A stretch of DNA of 64,000 bases from Myxococcales bacterium. GTDB lineage: Bacteria; Myxococcota_A; UBA9160; UBA4427. The DNA lies in NCBI GenBank assembly GCA_012959805.1, contig DUCN01000082.1, forward strand, positions 180,785 to 244,784, given 5' to 3'. A model generated the notes under the pieces. It saw only the letters and a list, made by a program, of their open reading frames with translations, did no database searches and was not told the DNA's origin. Below are positions 40,111-48,641 of the stretch, piece by piece. The position numbers were made by a program, and so were the translations under genes. Position 1 is the stretch's first letter, and each line of letters begins with the position of its first letter.

Positions 40111-40330
40111 ACGCCGGCTTCGGATTTTGTCTCAACGTTCGAGTGTGCGACGCACCATGAAGCGCATGGCCGATGTTTCGTTTTGTGCACCTGTGCACGG
40201 GAAGACTCAGTCTCCCCAGTTCTGGCGTGGCTGGAATCGATCGAGTAGTCTGAAAAGGCTTGACGCATTAGGCCTGCCGGATTGAGCCCCCCAGCCTTAC
40301 CCGTTTTTATTTCGGGCACGGAGTGAGTTC
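40111..40330. other. Leader region of the RRM-protein gene
   Basis: Nothing coding is supported here. A TTGACG hexamer at about 40259 could be a -35 element, but a matching -10 is unclear. A long 5' untranslated leader would be usual for cold-inducible RNA-binding protein genes; no specific RNA element was recognised. Confidence 0.3.
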
Positions 40331-40615
40331 GTGAAGAAAATCTACGTTGGCAACCTTCCCTGGAGCACGACGGACGAGGATCTGAAGATGCTCTTCGCAA
40401 CCTACGGTGCAGTTGAATCCTCCGCGGTGGTGAATGATCGCGAGACGGGTCGCTCAAGGGGCTTCGGCTTCGTCGAGATGGCCTCCGCTGATGCGGAAAA
40501 GGCCATCGCTGAGCTGGATGGCCGCGACTGTGACGGACGTGCACTCCGGGTGAATGAGGCGTTGGATAAACGTCGCGGCGGCGGCGGCCAGGGCGGTAGC
40601 GGCGGCGGCCGATGA
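40331..40615 (+). CDS. Small RRM-type RNA-binding protein
   Basis: A 94-residue single RNA recognition motif protein with a glycine-rich tail, the type found in cyanobacteria and many deltaproteobacteria (Rbp family). RNP2 is KKIYVGNLPWSTTDEDLKML at the N terminus and RNP1 is RSRGFGFVEMASADAEKAIA near residue 45, followed by the last strand GRALRVNEALDKR. The tail GGGGQGGSGGGR is characteristic. It likely binds and stabilises RNA under cold or other stress. Start GTG at 40331. A rho-independent terminator follows, so the gene is a single-gene transcript. Confidence 0.92.
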   Translation: MKKIYVGNLPWSTTDEDLKMLFATYGAVESSAVVNDRETGRSRGFGFVEMASADAEKAIAELDGRDCDGRALRVNEALDKRRGGGGQGGSGGGR

Positions 40616-40641
40616 TAGTCGTCGCCTAATTAACCGAATTG

Positions 40642-40676
40642 AGCCTCGACCCATTTCATGAGTCGGGGCTTTCTCC
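40642..40676 (+). terminator. Rho-independent terminator after the RRM gene
   Basis: AGCCTCGAC and GTCGGGGCT form a nine-base-pair stem with one T-G wobble around an 11-base loop, followed by TTCTCCTG. Confidence 0.65.
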
Positions 40677-40771
40677 TGTTTGGACGTCGGATGAGATTCC
40701 TGGAGAGAAGCTGTCGCTAGACACTAGGCGCTTCGAACGCGCAGCTTGCCGCTTCCGGTTGGATCTTCTGA

Positions 40772-41221
40772 TCAGAGGTGGGGAGTGGGCGAGGTTGCTG
40801 CGCTCTGCTGAGTTGATTTCGACTTGGTGCTGAGGCTGTCCATTAGTTGATGGAGGGTCGAGAACTCGCGACTCGAGAGGCCGTAGAATTCAACGCCGTA
40901 GCCGGCTTCTTCCAGTTTGTCGGCCGCGGTCGGTCGAAGCTCTCGACGTGTCCAGACGACGCGCGCTGTGAGCTGTAATTCTTCGCCGGTGAGCAGATTG
41001 ATGCCGACGATGACCCGTCGGCCAGCAGCGAGGGGTTCCCAGGACTTCAGATAGGCGCCGCCCTGGGAAAGATTTGCGGTTGTCTCCTCGGCACTGCGGA
41101 AGAAGGAATTCCCGCTCGCAGGATCGATTTCCGGATCAACCGTCGAAATTCGGACCGGTACGCTCGATGCGACTCTCTCGTATCGCTGCACGCCGGTATT
41201 TGCTTGTCGCCAATGTCCCAT
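40772..41221 (-). CDS. PilZ-domain protein
   Basis: A 149-residue single-domain PilZ-like protein, a c-di-GMP receptor fold. RYERVASSVPVRI supplies a reduced RxxxR-like motif (only the first Arg pair R..R spacing is partly kept), and ETTANLSQGGAYLKSWEPLA supplies the NxSxGG motif. The rest is the expected beta-barrel (RRVIVGINLLTGEELQLTAR, VVWTRRE, GYGVEFYGL) and a C-terminal helix. The ATG at 41221 is preferred over 41248 because a GAAGTGAG sequence precedes it. Because the first arginine motif is incomplete, c-di-GMP binding is uncertain. It stands alone on the reverse strand. Confidence 0.8.
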   Translation of the reverse strand: MGHWRQANTGVQRYERVASSVPVRISTVDPEIDPASGNSFFRSAEETTANLSQGGAYLKSWEPLAAGRRVIVGINLLTGEELQLTARVVWTRRELRPTAADKLEEAGYGVEFYGLSSREFSTLHQLMDSLSTKSKSTQQSAATSPTPHL

Positions 41222-41335
41222 CAGACTCACTTCACGTAATGAGCACATCGGCGGTCGGCCGGTGACCTTGAGTGTGGATTCAAGCGCTGGGGCATGGAAC
41301 TTGATTGGTTGGTCGGGGTGGGGACCGGTCTCCGC

Positions 41336-42571
41336 TCAGATGCCTAGCCCGAGGAACGGGAAGCGAATCGCTTTGGTGGCTGAGCCTTCGTCGCGATCGG
41401 GTCCGCCTGAGAAGAGCACGCGTTCCCCATCGCTCTGCGAGTTCTGGGCCTCCTTGGCGGCTTTTTTCTTCACCGCCTTGCGATGCTGGGTCAGCGCTTC
41501 GGCGCTATGGCTGAGCTCGTTGGGAACAAAGACGGCGACCTCGGCCTGTTTCGCACGCCGCTCACAGAGCTCCTTGAGGATCGCTGTGGTGAGGCGCTTG
41601 CCCTCGATCTTATTCGCGCGGCCGACGGTGCAGAGCAGCGGACCGTCGACATTGCCGCGATAGTCGAGCCAGTCTTCGAGGCAGATCATCTCGTCGTTCG
41701 ACAGTTCGACGCGTCGTCCGCGGGCGCCTTTGCTTCCCGTCTGCGCCGCGATGCTGCAGATGCCAGTCTTGTTGCTGAAGCGTACGCTGTCGATGGTGAG
41801 CGCGGTGATCTCGGCGATCTTGAGTCCGGAATTGACGAGGGAGAAGAAGACGGCGTCACGACTGCCCTCGGCGTTGCTAGAGGTCGAGCAGGCCGCGCTC
41901 AAGGCGCGAAGCTCACCATCTCCAAGCAGACGGCCGCGGGTGGCGGCTTTGGTCGCCTTCGCAGACGCTTTACGAGTCGGGGCGTTCGATGTCTTCCCGG
42001 CGGTTTTGGCGGCGCCGGCGCTCTGATCGGTGCCCGTCAGGGAACCTTCGTGGGCCGTTCGTACGAATCCCAGTTTCGAGCACTGTTGGATGACTTTGCT
42101 GAGCGTCGTTCGTATTTTCTGGACTTGTCCCGGCGGATAACATTCGGGAACGACGCGATAGTTACGTGTCGAGTCGCGTCGACATCGCAGGGCTTCGACC
42201 CTAGCCGGTGCACCCTTTTCCTTCAGGATCGTTAGAGCAGCTGCGCCGTGGAAGGGACGGACTTGCTGCCATGGGAATTCGAGGGTGTCGCAGTAGCCTC
42301 CGCTGATCACGGTGGCCAGCGTCTCAAGGGCCTCTTCGGCAAACCGCCGACTCTCGTCATTTCGGCAGCTACTGAGGTAGTTTTCCGCGGCTCGTCGACC
42401 CCGTTCGACTTCGATCGGGTGGAGCAGGAAATCCACGTTGTCTTGGGGTGAGGGCTGGATGGCTTGGGGGGCGAGGGATTCTTCGCTGGGCTGGCCGAGG
42501 GCGGTCGTGATCGGGAGCTGACTTTCCGGTGATGAGTGGGATGAGGTGAGGGGAGCGATTTCCGCGGCCAC
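41336..42571 (-). CDS. Tyrosine-recombinase-like protein lacking catalytic residues
   Basis: A 411-residue protein laid out like an XerC/phage integrase. An N-terminal core-binding-like region (about residues 55-170: RFAEEALETLATVISGGYCD, then FPWQQVRPFH) is followed by an Ala/Lys/Thr-rich linker (about 185-215). A catalytic-like domain begins at LGDGELRALSAACST and includes DAVFFSLVNSGLKIAEITAL. Here the first catalytic Arg (usually GLRxxE) is Lys. The HxxR box (usually PHDLRHT) appears as VPNELSHSAEAL, with neither the His at the usual place nor the Arg. No terminal Tyr box is seen; the end is Lys-rich then hydrophobic. It probably cannot recombine DNA. Start GTG 42571. Confidence 0.6.
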   Translation of the reverse strand: MAAEIAPLTSSHSSPESQLPITTALGQPSEESLAPQAIQPSPQDNVDFLLHPIEVERGRRAAENYLSSCRNDESRRFAEEALETLATVISGGYCDTLEFPWQQVRPFHGAAALTILKEKGAPARVEALRCRRDSTRNYRVVPECYPPGQVQKIRTTLSKVIQQCSKLGFVRTAHEGSLTGTDQSAGAAKTAGKTSNAPTRKASAKATKAATRGRLLGDGELRALSAACSTSSNAEGSRDAVFFSLVNSGLKIAEITALTIDSVRFSNKTGICSIAAQTGSKGARGRRVELSNDEMICLEDWLDYRGNVDGPLLCTVGRANKIEGKRLTTAILKELCERRAKQAEVAVFVPNELSHSAEALTQHRKAVKKKAAKEAQNSQSDGERVLFSGGPDRDEGSATKAIRFPFLGLGI

Positions 42572-42778
42572 GATGATTCCTCCGATTGGGCAGTTTGCTG
42601 GCGCGGTTTGTTTATCGTCGAAAGTCGACGTTCATGTCAACTTCCGGGCTTTTTCGAGAGTTGGAATAGGGGATTTATGACGTGAAATCAGGTACTTCAC
42701 GCGGGCACAGAGGGTTTCCCAGAGGGATGTTGATTGTTGATTCACACAAGTACTCCCTCCGGGGCAGGGAGCCGAGGC
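42572..42778. other. Intergenic region between divergent genes
   Basis: No gene is seen. CGTGAA-9 bases-TTCACG forms a six-base inverted repeat near 42681-42701, a possible operator between the recombinase-like gene and the divergent unknown gene at 42779. Confidence 0.3.
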
Positions 42779-43603
42779 ATGACTGATCGGACTTTCGCCG
42801 CCGATGGAGAGTCCGGCATGGCCGTACGGAAACTTGATTTCTTTGATGAAATGGTGTGGCCCGTGCCTCTGTCTTTCGCCGGCGCGATCTCGGCCATGCG
42901 GTTTGAGCAGGGCGACGTCCTGTATCGGGACAAGGCGGCCTATTGTGCTCTTGAGGGCGCGATTCCCCACGGCCTCAGCGCAATCCAGGTACTGCTTCCA
43001 CAGCGCAGTACCCGCGGACTTGGCTCTGAGGTTCCGGGCGATCGGCGTCAGTCAAATTGGCGAAGCGAGGTAACGGTTGAGCTGATCGACCTCGAGAAAG
43101 GCCGCAGCGAGGTGCGTGTTCTCAGCCAGGGAAAATTGGCGACTGCTCTCTTTACAGGTGACGAGGCGTGGCTCGATACCGGTCGAGAGGAACCGCCGCT
43201 GCCAGCGTCAGCGCGAGATCTGCAGCCCAGGCTGGAAGATTCCGTCGGCCGTTTCAGGGGTCTTTCGAAAACGAAAAAAGGGTCCCGATTCATTTTCGTC
43301 GTCGACCTGGCCGGCGATGCGTCGCGCTCCAAGGCGTCGAACGTCGAAGCGGCCCTTCGCGCTTCGGGTTCCGTTGAGCGGATCGACCTTTCTCCGGCCG
43401 AAGCGGGCATAGAAGATCCCGGGAGATTCCATCCCGCATTGATCGTGCGTGGTCTTGCGATGGCCAAGCGCGCGAGCCATCAGGTTCTTCCGATTCTGCG
43501 GCAATGTCTTTACGCGGGTGGATCCGGCACAGCCCCAGAAAGCGATCAGGCGTCCGACCGTTTTTCGATCGGACGCCATGGGATTCTTCAAAACCTGGAT
43601 TGA
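42779..43603 (+). CDS. Protein of unknown function
   Basis: A 274-residue soluble protein that I do not recognise. The ATG at 42779 starts MTDRTFAADGESGMAV; the frame is open to 42734 but has no better start. The N-terminal half (about 1-120) is beta-rich with FFDEMVWPVPLSFAGAISAM and alternates hydrophobic strands (SEVTVELIDLEKGRSEVRVL). The C-terminal half begins GSRFIFVVDLAGDASRSKAS and has a Rossmann-like pattern followed by LIVRGLAMAKRASHQVLPIL. Codon choice fits the region. It is convergent with the cyclophilin gene. Nothing in the context indicates a role. Confidence 0.5.
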   Translation: MTDRTFAADGESGMAVRKLDFFDEMVWPVPLSFAGAISAMRFEQGDVLYRDKAAYCALEGAIPHGLSAIQVLLPQRSTRGLGSEVPGDRRQSNWRSEVTVELIDLEKGRSEVRVLSQGKLATALFTGDEAWLDTGREEPPLPASARDLQPRLEDSVGRFRGLSKTKKGSRFIFVVDLAGDASRSKASNVEAALRASGSVERIDLSPAEAGIEDPGRFHPALIVRGLAMAKRASHQVLPILRQCLYAGGSGTAPESDQASDRFSIGRHGILQNLD

Positions 43604-43672
43604 AGTTTCACGACAATCGGCAAAAGCGAAGCGCCGAAGTCATAGGTCGCGAAGATTCGGGCGTGACTGCTT

Positions 43673-44443
43673 TTACTCGACCAAGATGGTCGCTTTATTG
43701 ATGAAGATGGGCTCCTTCGGCTTCGAGCCTCGCTGCGCTCGTCCCGGCGCGAGGCTCTCCATCTTGCGAATGGTTTTGAGGCTCTCATCCGATTCGGCTT
43801 TGCCGAAGATCGTGTGCTTGTTGTTCAGGTGAGGCGTCGCCTTGAAGGTGATGAAAAATTGACTTCCATCGGTTCCGGGTCCCGAGTTCGCCATCGAAAG
43901 CATGCCGGGTGCATCATGAACGACGTTCTTGTCGAATTCTCCGCCGTAGCTGTAGCCGGGGCCTCCGGTTCCACGACCATCGGGATCCCCGCCCTGAGCC
44001 ATGAAGCCCTTGATCACACGATGGAATTTGAGCGTGTCGTAGAAGCCCAGCCGAGTCAGGTAGAGGGTGCTGCTGACGTGCATGGGCGCGACATCGGGCA
44101 GCAGTCGAAACAGGATCACACCCTGGTTGGTGTCGAGCTTCCAGGTGTATGTCTTCGCCGCATCAAACTCGAAGATTGGTGGCTTGCTGAGCTTTGTTTT
44201 CCATCGCGGGTTCTCCTTGTTAGGAGGACGCTGGGCGATGAAAGCATCGATGGAGGCAATGACTGGGTCCGGCGCGACGGTCTTGGAATCATCTGCCCTG
44301 GCATCGATGGGACGACCGGAAACAAGCACGGCCGCAAGTAGGCCGAGCAAGCTCGCGCAAAGGGCGAGGCGCAAAGGTTGGTTCGTGCGATGACTTCTCG
44401 GCGATCTCGATTGACGCTGGCGCGAGGAAAGGGTGCAAGACAT
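43673..44443 (-). CDS. Exported cyclophilin-type peptidyl-prolyl isomerase
   Basis: A 256-residue protein with a long N-terminal export signal: a basic region (residues 1-24) then LALCASLLGLLAAVLVSG. It has a linker to about residue 95 and a cyclophilin domain. FHRVIKGFMAQGGDPDGRGT contains the catalytic Arg, SMANSGPGTDGSQFFITFKA the peptide-binding groove, and LNNKHTIFGKAESDESLKTI the end of the fold. It assists folding of secreted proteins by isomerising proline bonds, in the periplasm. The active-site residues look intact. It is followed downstream by the convergent gene at 42779-43603. Confidence 0.88.
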   Translation of the reverse strand: MSCTLSSRQRQSRSPRSHRTNQPLRLALCASLLGLLAAVLVSGRPIDARADDSKTVAPDPVIASIDAFIAQRPPNKENPRWKTKLSKPPIFEFDAAKTYTWKLDTNQGVILFRLLPDVAPMHVSSTLYLTRLGFYDTLKFHRVIKGFMAQGGDPDGRGTGGPGYSYGGEFDKNVVHDAPGMLSMANSGPGTDGSQFFITFKATPHLNNKHTIFGKAESDESLKTIRKMESLAPGRAQRGSKPKEPIFINKATILVE

Positions 44444-44574
44444 GACGGCGGGAACTCCTTCTTGTTTCTCTTTGTTTCGTTATTGACCAGGATGCTGTCC
44501 AGGCGAAGAGAATAACGTCTAGGCCGGGCTTGGGTAGACAGTGCTCTTGGTCCTGCGGCTGATTCCACCGCTGA

Positions 44575-45309
44575 TCAGCGTGCAGTTTTCCGGCAAAATC
44601 CGAGAGACTCTAGATCTTTCTTAGCAGCACCGGCCCAATCGCGATTCGCCTTAGGGCTCGCCGGACTCGGATGCAGAACGCGCCCAAACTCGAGACCCAG
44701 GTTTCCCAAGACATCGCGGGCGCGTTTTTCAGCGAAGGCGCCGATACCCACCACCCATTCCGGTTCGAGGATCTCGACGAGTTGATGCAGGTGATCGTTG
44801 CATGCCTCGTAGAGGGGTTCCCGTTCGCAGGCGGGCAATTTGTCGGGTGTCCTATTTCGACCGGATTCTTCCATGAAGACAAGAGGACAGTAGTTGGCGA
44901 TGAAATGAGACTGAAAGAACGCCTCCGGCTCGATCCAGTGATCGGCGACTGCCCCCCAGAGGCGGGCGCCACTGACTTCCTTGCGTTGACAGGCGAATCC
45001 GTCGACCCGCCGTTTTGGATGTTCGTTTAGCGGACGATCGATTCGCTCTTCAATGCCGAGCCAGTCCCGGACCACGCTGACTTCACCGAAGGGCACGCCT
45101 GTCTGTGTCATTCCGTAGGGTCCCGGATTCATGCCAAGAAAGACGACGCGTTTGGGGCTGTTCCCAAAGCGCCGCAGGTATTTTCGGTAGCCCCGGGACG
45201 CGTGCTCGAGAGGGTTGTAGACATGGGTAACCGGCTCGCCGAATCGGATGGGTGCGAGGCGCTCTGAGAGTATTCGCGAGGATCGGATCAGTCGGTCGGC
45301 GTGTCCCAC
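44575..45309 (-). CDS. SMUG1-type uracil-DNA glycosylase
   Basis: A 244-residue glycosylase of UDG family 3, rarer in bacteria than families 1, 4 and 5. The catalytic loop VVFLGMNPGPYGMTQTGVPF followed by GEVSVVRDWLGIEE is nearly the human SMUG1 sequence. The second motif, HPSPASPKANRDWAGAAKKD, gives the His that flips and holds uracil. NYCPLVFMEESGRNRTPDKL lies between. It removes uracil and oxidised pyrimidines such as 5-hydroxymethyluracil from DNA. Start GTG 45309, 109 bases from the divergent coiled-coil gene. Confidence 0.88.
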   Translation of the reverse strand: MGHADRLIRSSRILSERLAPIRFGEPVTHVYNPLEHASRGYRKYLRRFGNSPKRVVFLGMNPGPYGMTQTGVPFGEVSVVRDWLGIEERIDRPLNEHPKRRVDGFACQRKEVSGARLWGAVADHWIEPEAFFQSHFIANYCPLVFMEESGRNRTPDKLPACEREPLYEACNDHLHQLVEILEPEWVVGIGAFAEKRARDVLGNLGLEFGRVLHPSPASPKANRDWAGAAKKDLESLGFCRKTAR

Positions 45310-45418
45310 GAATCGATGGGCTCCTTTCGTGCGGTGCCGTGCGGCGTGGCAGTGTAGACTGATTGGTGGCGGAACTCACGGGTGAACAGGGTTCGGTCGT
45401 GATCTGGAGGAACGAGAG

Positions 45419-46132
45419 TTGAGTGCTGAATTTTGGATGGTCGTTGGAGCGGCAGCCGCCGCGGGCCTTTTCTTCTGTGGACACCTTTGGCGACAAGCCG
45501 CCGGTCGTGCGAACGAATTGGAATCGAAGCTCGCTGATCAAATCGATCGGGCCAAGCAGTTCGCCGCGGATCTTTCGAAGGAAAGCCAGACGCGCAAACG
45601 GTTGTCCGAGGAACTGGCAACATTTCGCAATCGTGCCGATAAAGTCAAACGCCGCAAGGCGAAGACGACAGATCAACCCCTCGGTACGTCGGCGCGGATT
45701 CGAGATCATGAAGCGGAAGCAGAGCGCTTTCGACTCGAGCGGGATAGCGCAGTGTCCGAGCGCGATGTCCTGTCCGATGCGATTTCGGATCTCGAGAGTC
45801 AGCTGGCGAAGTCTGCTCAGGCCTTGGAACGGGCGACGGCGCCATCCATCACGTCATCTCCGATGCCCACTTCGGAGCCGTCCGGGGAGGAGTCCGCGCT
45901 TCGTAAGGCCCAAGATGAGTTGGTGTCCAGTCGTGAACGCGTAGTCAATCTCGAGGAAGAATTGGAAATCGGTCGACTGGCGGAGGCCCGCATCCGAAAG
46001 AGGATGAGCAACCAGGAGATCCTCTATGCCTCGGTGCGTGCGGAACTTGAGGTCAAGAAGGATCGGCTGCGGACTCAAGAGGAGCAGATTCAGCGTCTTC
46101 AGGCCTTGAAGGTCGCAGTCATCGACTCCTGA
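45419..46132 (+). CDS. Membrane-anchored coiled-coil protein
   Basis: A 237-residue protein with one N-terminal hydrophobic segment (FWMVVGAAAAAGLFFCGHLW, residues 5-24) followed by long heptad-rich helices at about 30-75, 100-135 and 155-235. A Pro/Ser-rich break lies around 145-155 (SSPMPTSEPSGEES). Start TTG at 45419, supported by GGAGGAACGAGAG just upstream. It resembles RmuC N-terminal regions only in composition, with no nuclease domain. It probably sits at the inner membrane with a cytoplasmic coiled coil. Function is unknown. Confidence 0.6.
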   Translation: MSAEFWMVVGAAAAAGLFFCGHLWRQAAGRANELESKLADQIDRAKQFAADLSKESQTRKRLSEELATFRNRADKVKRRKAKTTDQPLGTSARIRDHEAEAERFRLERDSAVSERDVLSDAISDLESQLAKSAQALERATAPSITSSPMPTSEPSGEESALRKAQDELVSSRERVVNLEEELEIGRLAEARIRKRMSNQEILYASVRAELEVKKDRLRTQEEQIQRLQALKVAVIDS

Positions 46133-46194
46133 GGCTGGCTGCTCGCAGCCTCGGGACCGTGCCTCGAGGGGCGCGTTGCGATACTTCGATCGTG

Positions 46195-47382
46195 TTAGGC
46201 CTTCGTGGAGGCTTTGGCTTCTGCCCAGGCCCAGTCGAGCCAAGGGAGCAATGCTTCGAGATCGCTACTCTCGACGGTGGCTCCGCCCCAGAGTCGAAGG
46301 CCGGCTGGGGCGTCTCGGTAGGCGCCAATGTCGAAGGCGATGCCCTCAGCTTCCAGTAGTTTGACCGCGACTTTCACTGTCACTGAAACCTCGTCGGCGG
46401 CGCGATGCTGCGCCCATTCGTCCGTTATGCGGAGGCAGATGGAGGTCGAGGATCGCGTGTCGGGCGACTCGGCGAGAAAACCTGCCCAGGAAGAGTTCTC
46501 GATCCAGCGTTCGACGACTTCGAGATTCGAACTCGAGCGCGCGATCAGTCCCTTGAGGCCCCCGATGGATTCGGCCCAGGTCAGTCCGTCGATCGCATCC
46601 TCTACACAGAGCATGGAGGGTGTATTGATGGTGGAGCCTTCGAAGATGCTCTGATTGAGCTTGCCCGCCTTGGTCAGGCGAAAAATCTTTGGCATCGGCC
46701 AGGCGGGAGTATGGGATTCGAGGCGTTCGACGGCACGCGGTGACAAAGCCAGCATGCCGTGGGCGGCTTCGCCGCCGAGTACCTTCTGCCAGGACCAGGT
46801 CACGGCGTCGAGTTTGTCCCAGTCGAGTTCCATGGCAAAGGCCGCGGAGGTGGCGTCACAAATGGTGAGTCCTTGGCGGTCCGCGGCGATCCAATCTCCA
46901 TCGGGCACACGCACACCCGAAGTGGTGCCGTTCCAGGTAAAGACGACGTCGTGGGAAAAATCGACGCTCTTTAGATCGGGCAGCCGGCCATAGTCGGCAA
47001 CAATTGTGCGGTGATTCTCGAGCTTGAGCTGTTTGGCGACGTCGGTGATCCAGCCCGAGCCGAAGCTCTCCCAAGCCAGCATGTCGACACCGCGTGCTCC
47101 AAGCACTGACCAGAGAATCATCTCGACCGCGCCCGTATCCGAAGCCGGTACGAGGCCGAGTCGCCAATCGTCTGGGATGCCGAGAATGGCGCGACTTCGA
47201 TCCGAGACTTCCTGGATCCGCGCCTTGGCCGGGGCGGCGCGATGCGAGCGGCCGACCAGGGCCGCCTCGAGGCCTTGGGCTGTCCAGCCTGGACGCTTGG
47301 CGCAGGGGCCGGAGGAAAAGTGGGGTCGAGCGGGTCGCGGGGTAGGCCGGGTGGTCACGATGATCCTCGGGTTGGATGCCAT
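46195..47382 (-). CDS. serC: Phosphoserine aminotransferase
   Basis: A 395-residue PLP enzyme that makes 3-phosphoserine from 3-phosphohydroxypyruvate in serine synthesis, and can also serve PLP synthesis. [20 protein letters not shown] at the N terminus, [39 protein letters not shown], and [20 protein letters not shown] carrying the PLP Lys mark the SerC family, of the actinobacterial/alphaproteobacterial subtype. [20 protein letters not shown] follows as expected. The length is normal. It is divergent from hemF at 47558. No serA is nearby. Confidence 0.9.
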   Translation of the reverse strand: MASNPRIIVTTRPTPRPARPHFSSGPCAKRPGWTAQGLEAALVGRSHRAAPAKARIQEVSDRSRAILGIPDDWRLGLVPASDTGAVEMILWSVLGARGVDMLAWESFGSGWITDVAKQLKLENHRTIVADYGRLPDLKSVDFSHDVVFTWNGTTSGVRVPDGDWIAADRQGLTICDATSAAFAMELDWDKLDAVTWSWQKVLGGEAAHGMLALSPRAVERLESHTPAWPMPKIFRLTKAGKLNQSIFEGSTINTPSMLCVEDAIDGLTWAESIGGLKGLIARSSSNLEVVERWIENSSWAGFLAESPDTRSSTSICLRITDEWAQHRAADEVSVTVKVAVKLLEAEGIAFDIGAYRDAPAGLRLWGGATVESSDLEALLPWLDWAWAEAKASTKA

Positions 47383-47557
47383 TCAACGTTTGTCGAGCGG
47401 CGTGAGATGGTCGCGTGCTTCGAAGCGCGGCGCAGTCTATCGGGGCCTGGGCTGATGGTCCATGTCCGGTGATGAACCGGCCGATCTGGTAGCCTGCTCG
47501 CCCTGATGGGGACCCCTGCAGAGCGAAAGGCAGGGCGGGACGCGAAGGATCGCCTAG

Positions 47558-48496
47558 ATGACCGAAGTAGAATCTTCATTGCCCGACCGAATGGCCGTGA
47601 GCGAATTTCTAGTCGGGTTGCAGACCCGGATTGCCACCAAACTCGAAGCCCTCGACGGCGAAGTGCAGTTTCGGCGCGAAGAGATTCCCCGACCAGGAGG
47701 GGGTGTCTCGCGGCCATGGGTCGCGGAGGGGGGCCCTCTGCTCGAGAAGGCGGCGGTAAATTTTACGCATACCGAAGGTCGCGAAATGCCGGCGGCGGCG
47801 ACCCAACGCCGACCGGAATTGGCCGGGCGAAACTATGAAGCCATCTCGGTTTCCCTGATCGTTCACCCGCGAAATCCCTATGTCCCCACCTGCCATGCCA
47901 ACTACCGCTTTTTTCTGGCTCCGGGCGAAGATGCGGCGAGTTCCGTCTGGTGGTTCGGCGGGGGCTTCGACTGCACCCCCTATTATGGGTTCGACGAGGA
48001 TGCAATTCATTGGCATCAGACAGCACGCGCGGCCTGCGAAGTTCATTCGCCAGAGCTCTATCCACGATTCAAGGAACAGTGTGATCGCTATTTCTTCTTG
48101 CCCCATCGAAACGAGCCCCGCGGAATCGGAGGCATCTTCTTCGACGACTTTTCCGAGGGTGGCTTCGACAAAGCCTATGCCTTGTGGCGAAGCGCCGCCG
48201 ACGCATTTCTTTTGGCGTACGCGCCGATCGTCGAGCGCCGAAACGGGATCACTTGGGGCGAGCGGGAGCGAGACTTTCAGATTTACCGGCGTGGACGCTA
48301 TGTCGAGTTCAATCTCCTTCAGGACCGCGGCACGCGTTTTGGGCTCGAGGCGGGCGCACGGACGGAATCGGTCCTGGCCTCGCTTCCTCCTCAGGTTTCC
48401 TGGCGTTACGACTGGTCGCCCGAGGACGGAACGCCCGAGGCTGAGCTCTACCGGGATTATTTGCGGCCCCGGAACTGGGCTGATGAAGCGCCATGA
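47558..48496 (+). CDS. hemF: Oxygen-dependent coproporphyrinogen III oxidase
   Basis: A 312-residue HemF that decarboxylates two propionates of coproporphyrinogen III in heme synthesis using O2. VSLIVHPRNPYVPTCHANYR and FFLAPGEDAASSVWWFGGGF, DCTPYYGFDEDAIHW with the substrate-contact acids, FKEQCDRYFFLPHRNEPRGI, GGIFFDDFSEGGFDKAY, and EFNLLQDRGTRFGLEAGART are all family hallmarks. Start ATG 47558. Dependence on O2 indicates an aerobic lifestyle, which fits the oxygenase-based catabolism here. It is followed 145 bases downstream by the KshB-like gene; the pairing is probably incidental. Confidence 0.95.
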   Translation: MTEVESSLPDRMAVSEFLVGLQTRIATKLEALDGEVQFRREEIPRPGGGVSRPWVAEGGPLLEKAAVNFTHTEGREMPAAATQRRPELAGRNYEAISVSLIVHPRNPYVPTCHANYRFFLAPGEDAASSVWWFGGGFDCTPYYGFDEDAIHWHQTARAACEVHSPELYPRFKEQCDRYFFLPHRNEPRGIGGIFFDDFSEGGFDKAYALWRSAADAFLLAYAPIVERRNGITWGERERDFQIYRRGRYVEFNLLQDRGTRFGLEAGARTESVLASLPPQVSWRYDWSPEDGTPEAELYRDYLRPRNWADEAP

Positions 48497-48641
48497 CGGC
48501 GGCTTGAATATTTCCGGAAGCCCGGGCGGCGCGAAGTTTTTCGCTTCAGCGTGGATCTGGTAGAGTCCCGCCGCTCTGAATCGGGACCGCCCACCCATCG
48601 ACTGAAGAGCCCATTCAACACCACTAGGAGAGCAATTTTCG

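Noticed and set aside
39974..40285. A 103-codon forward ORF upstream of the RRM gene
   Set aside because: It overlaps the decayed lipase in another frame, lacks a ribosome-binding site and is Arg/Ser-rich. I treat it as chance.
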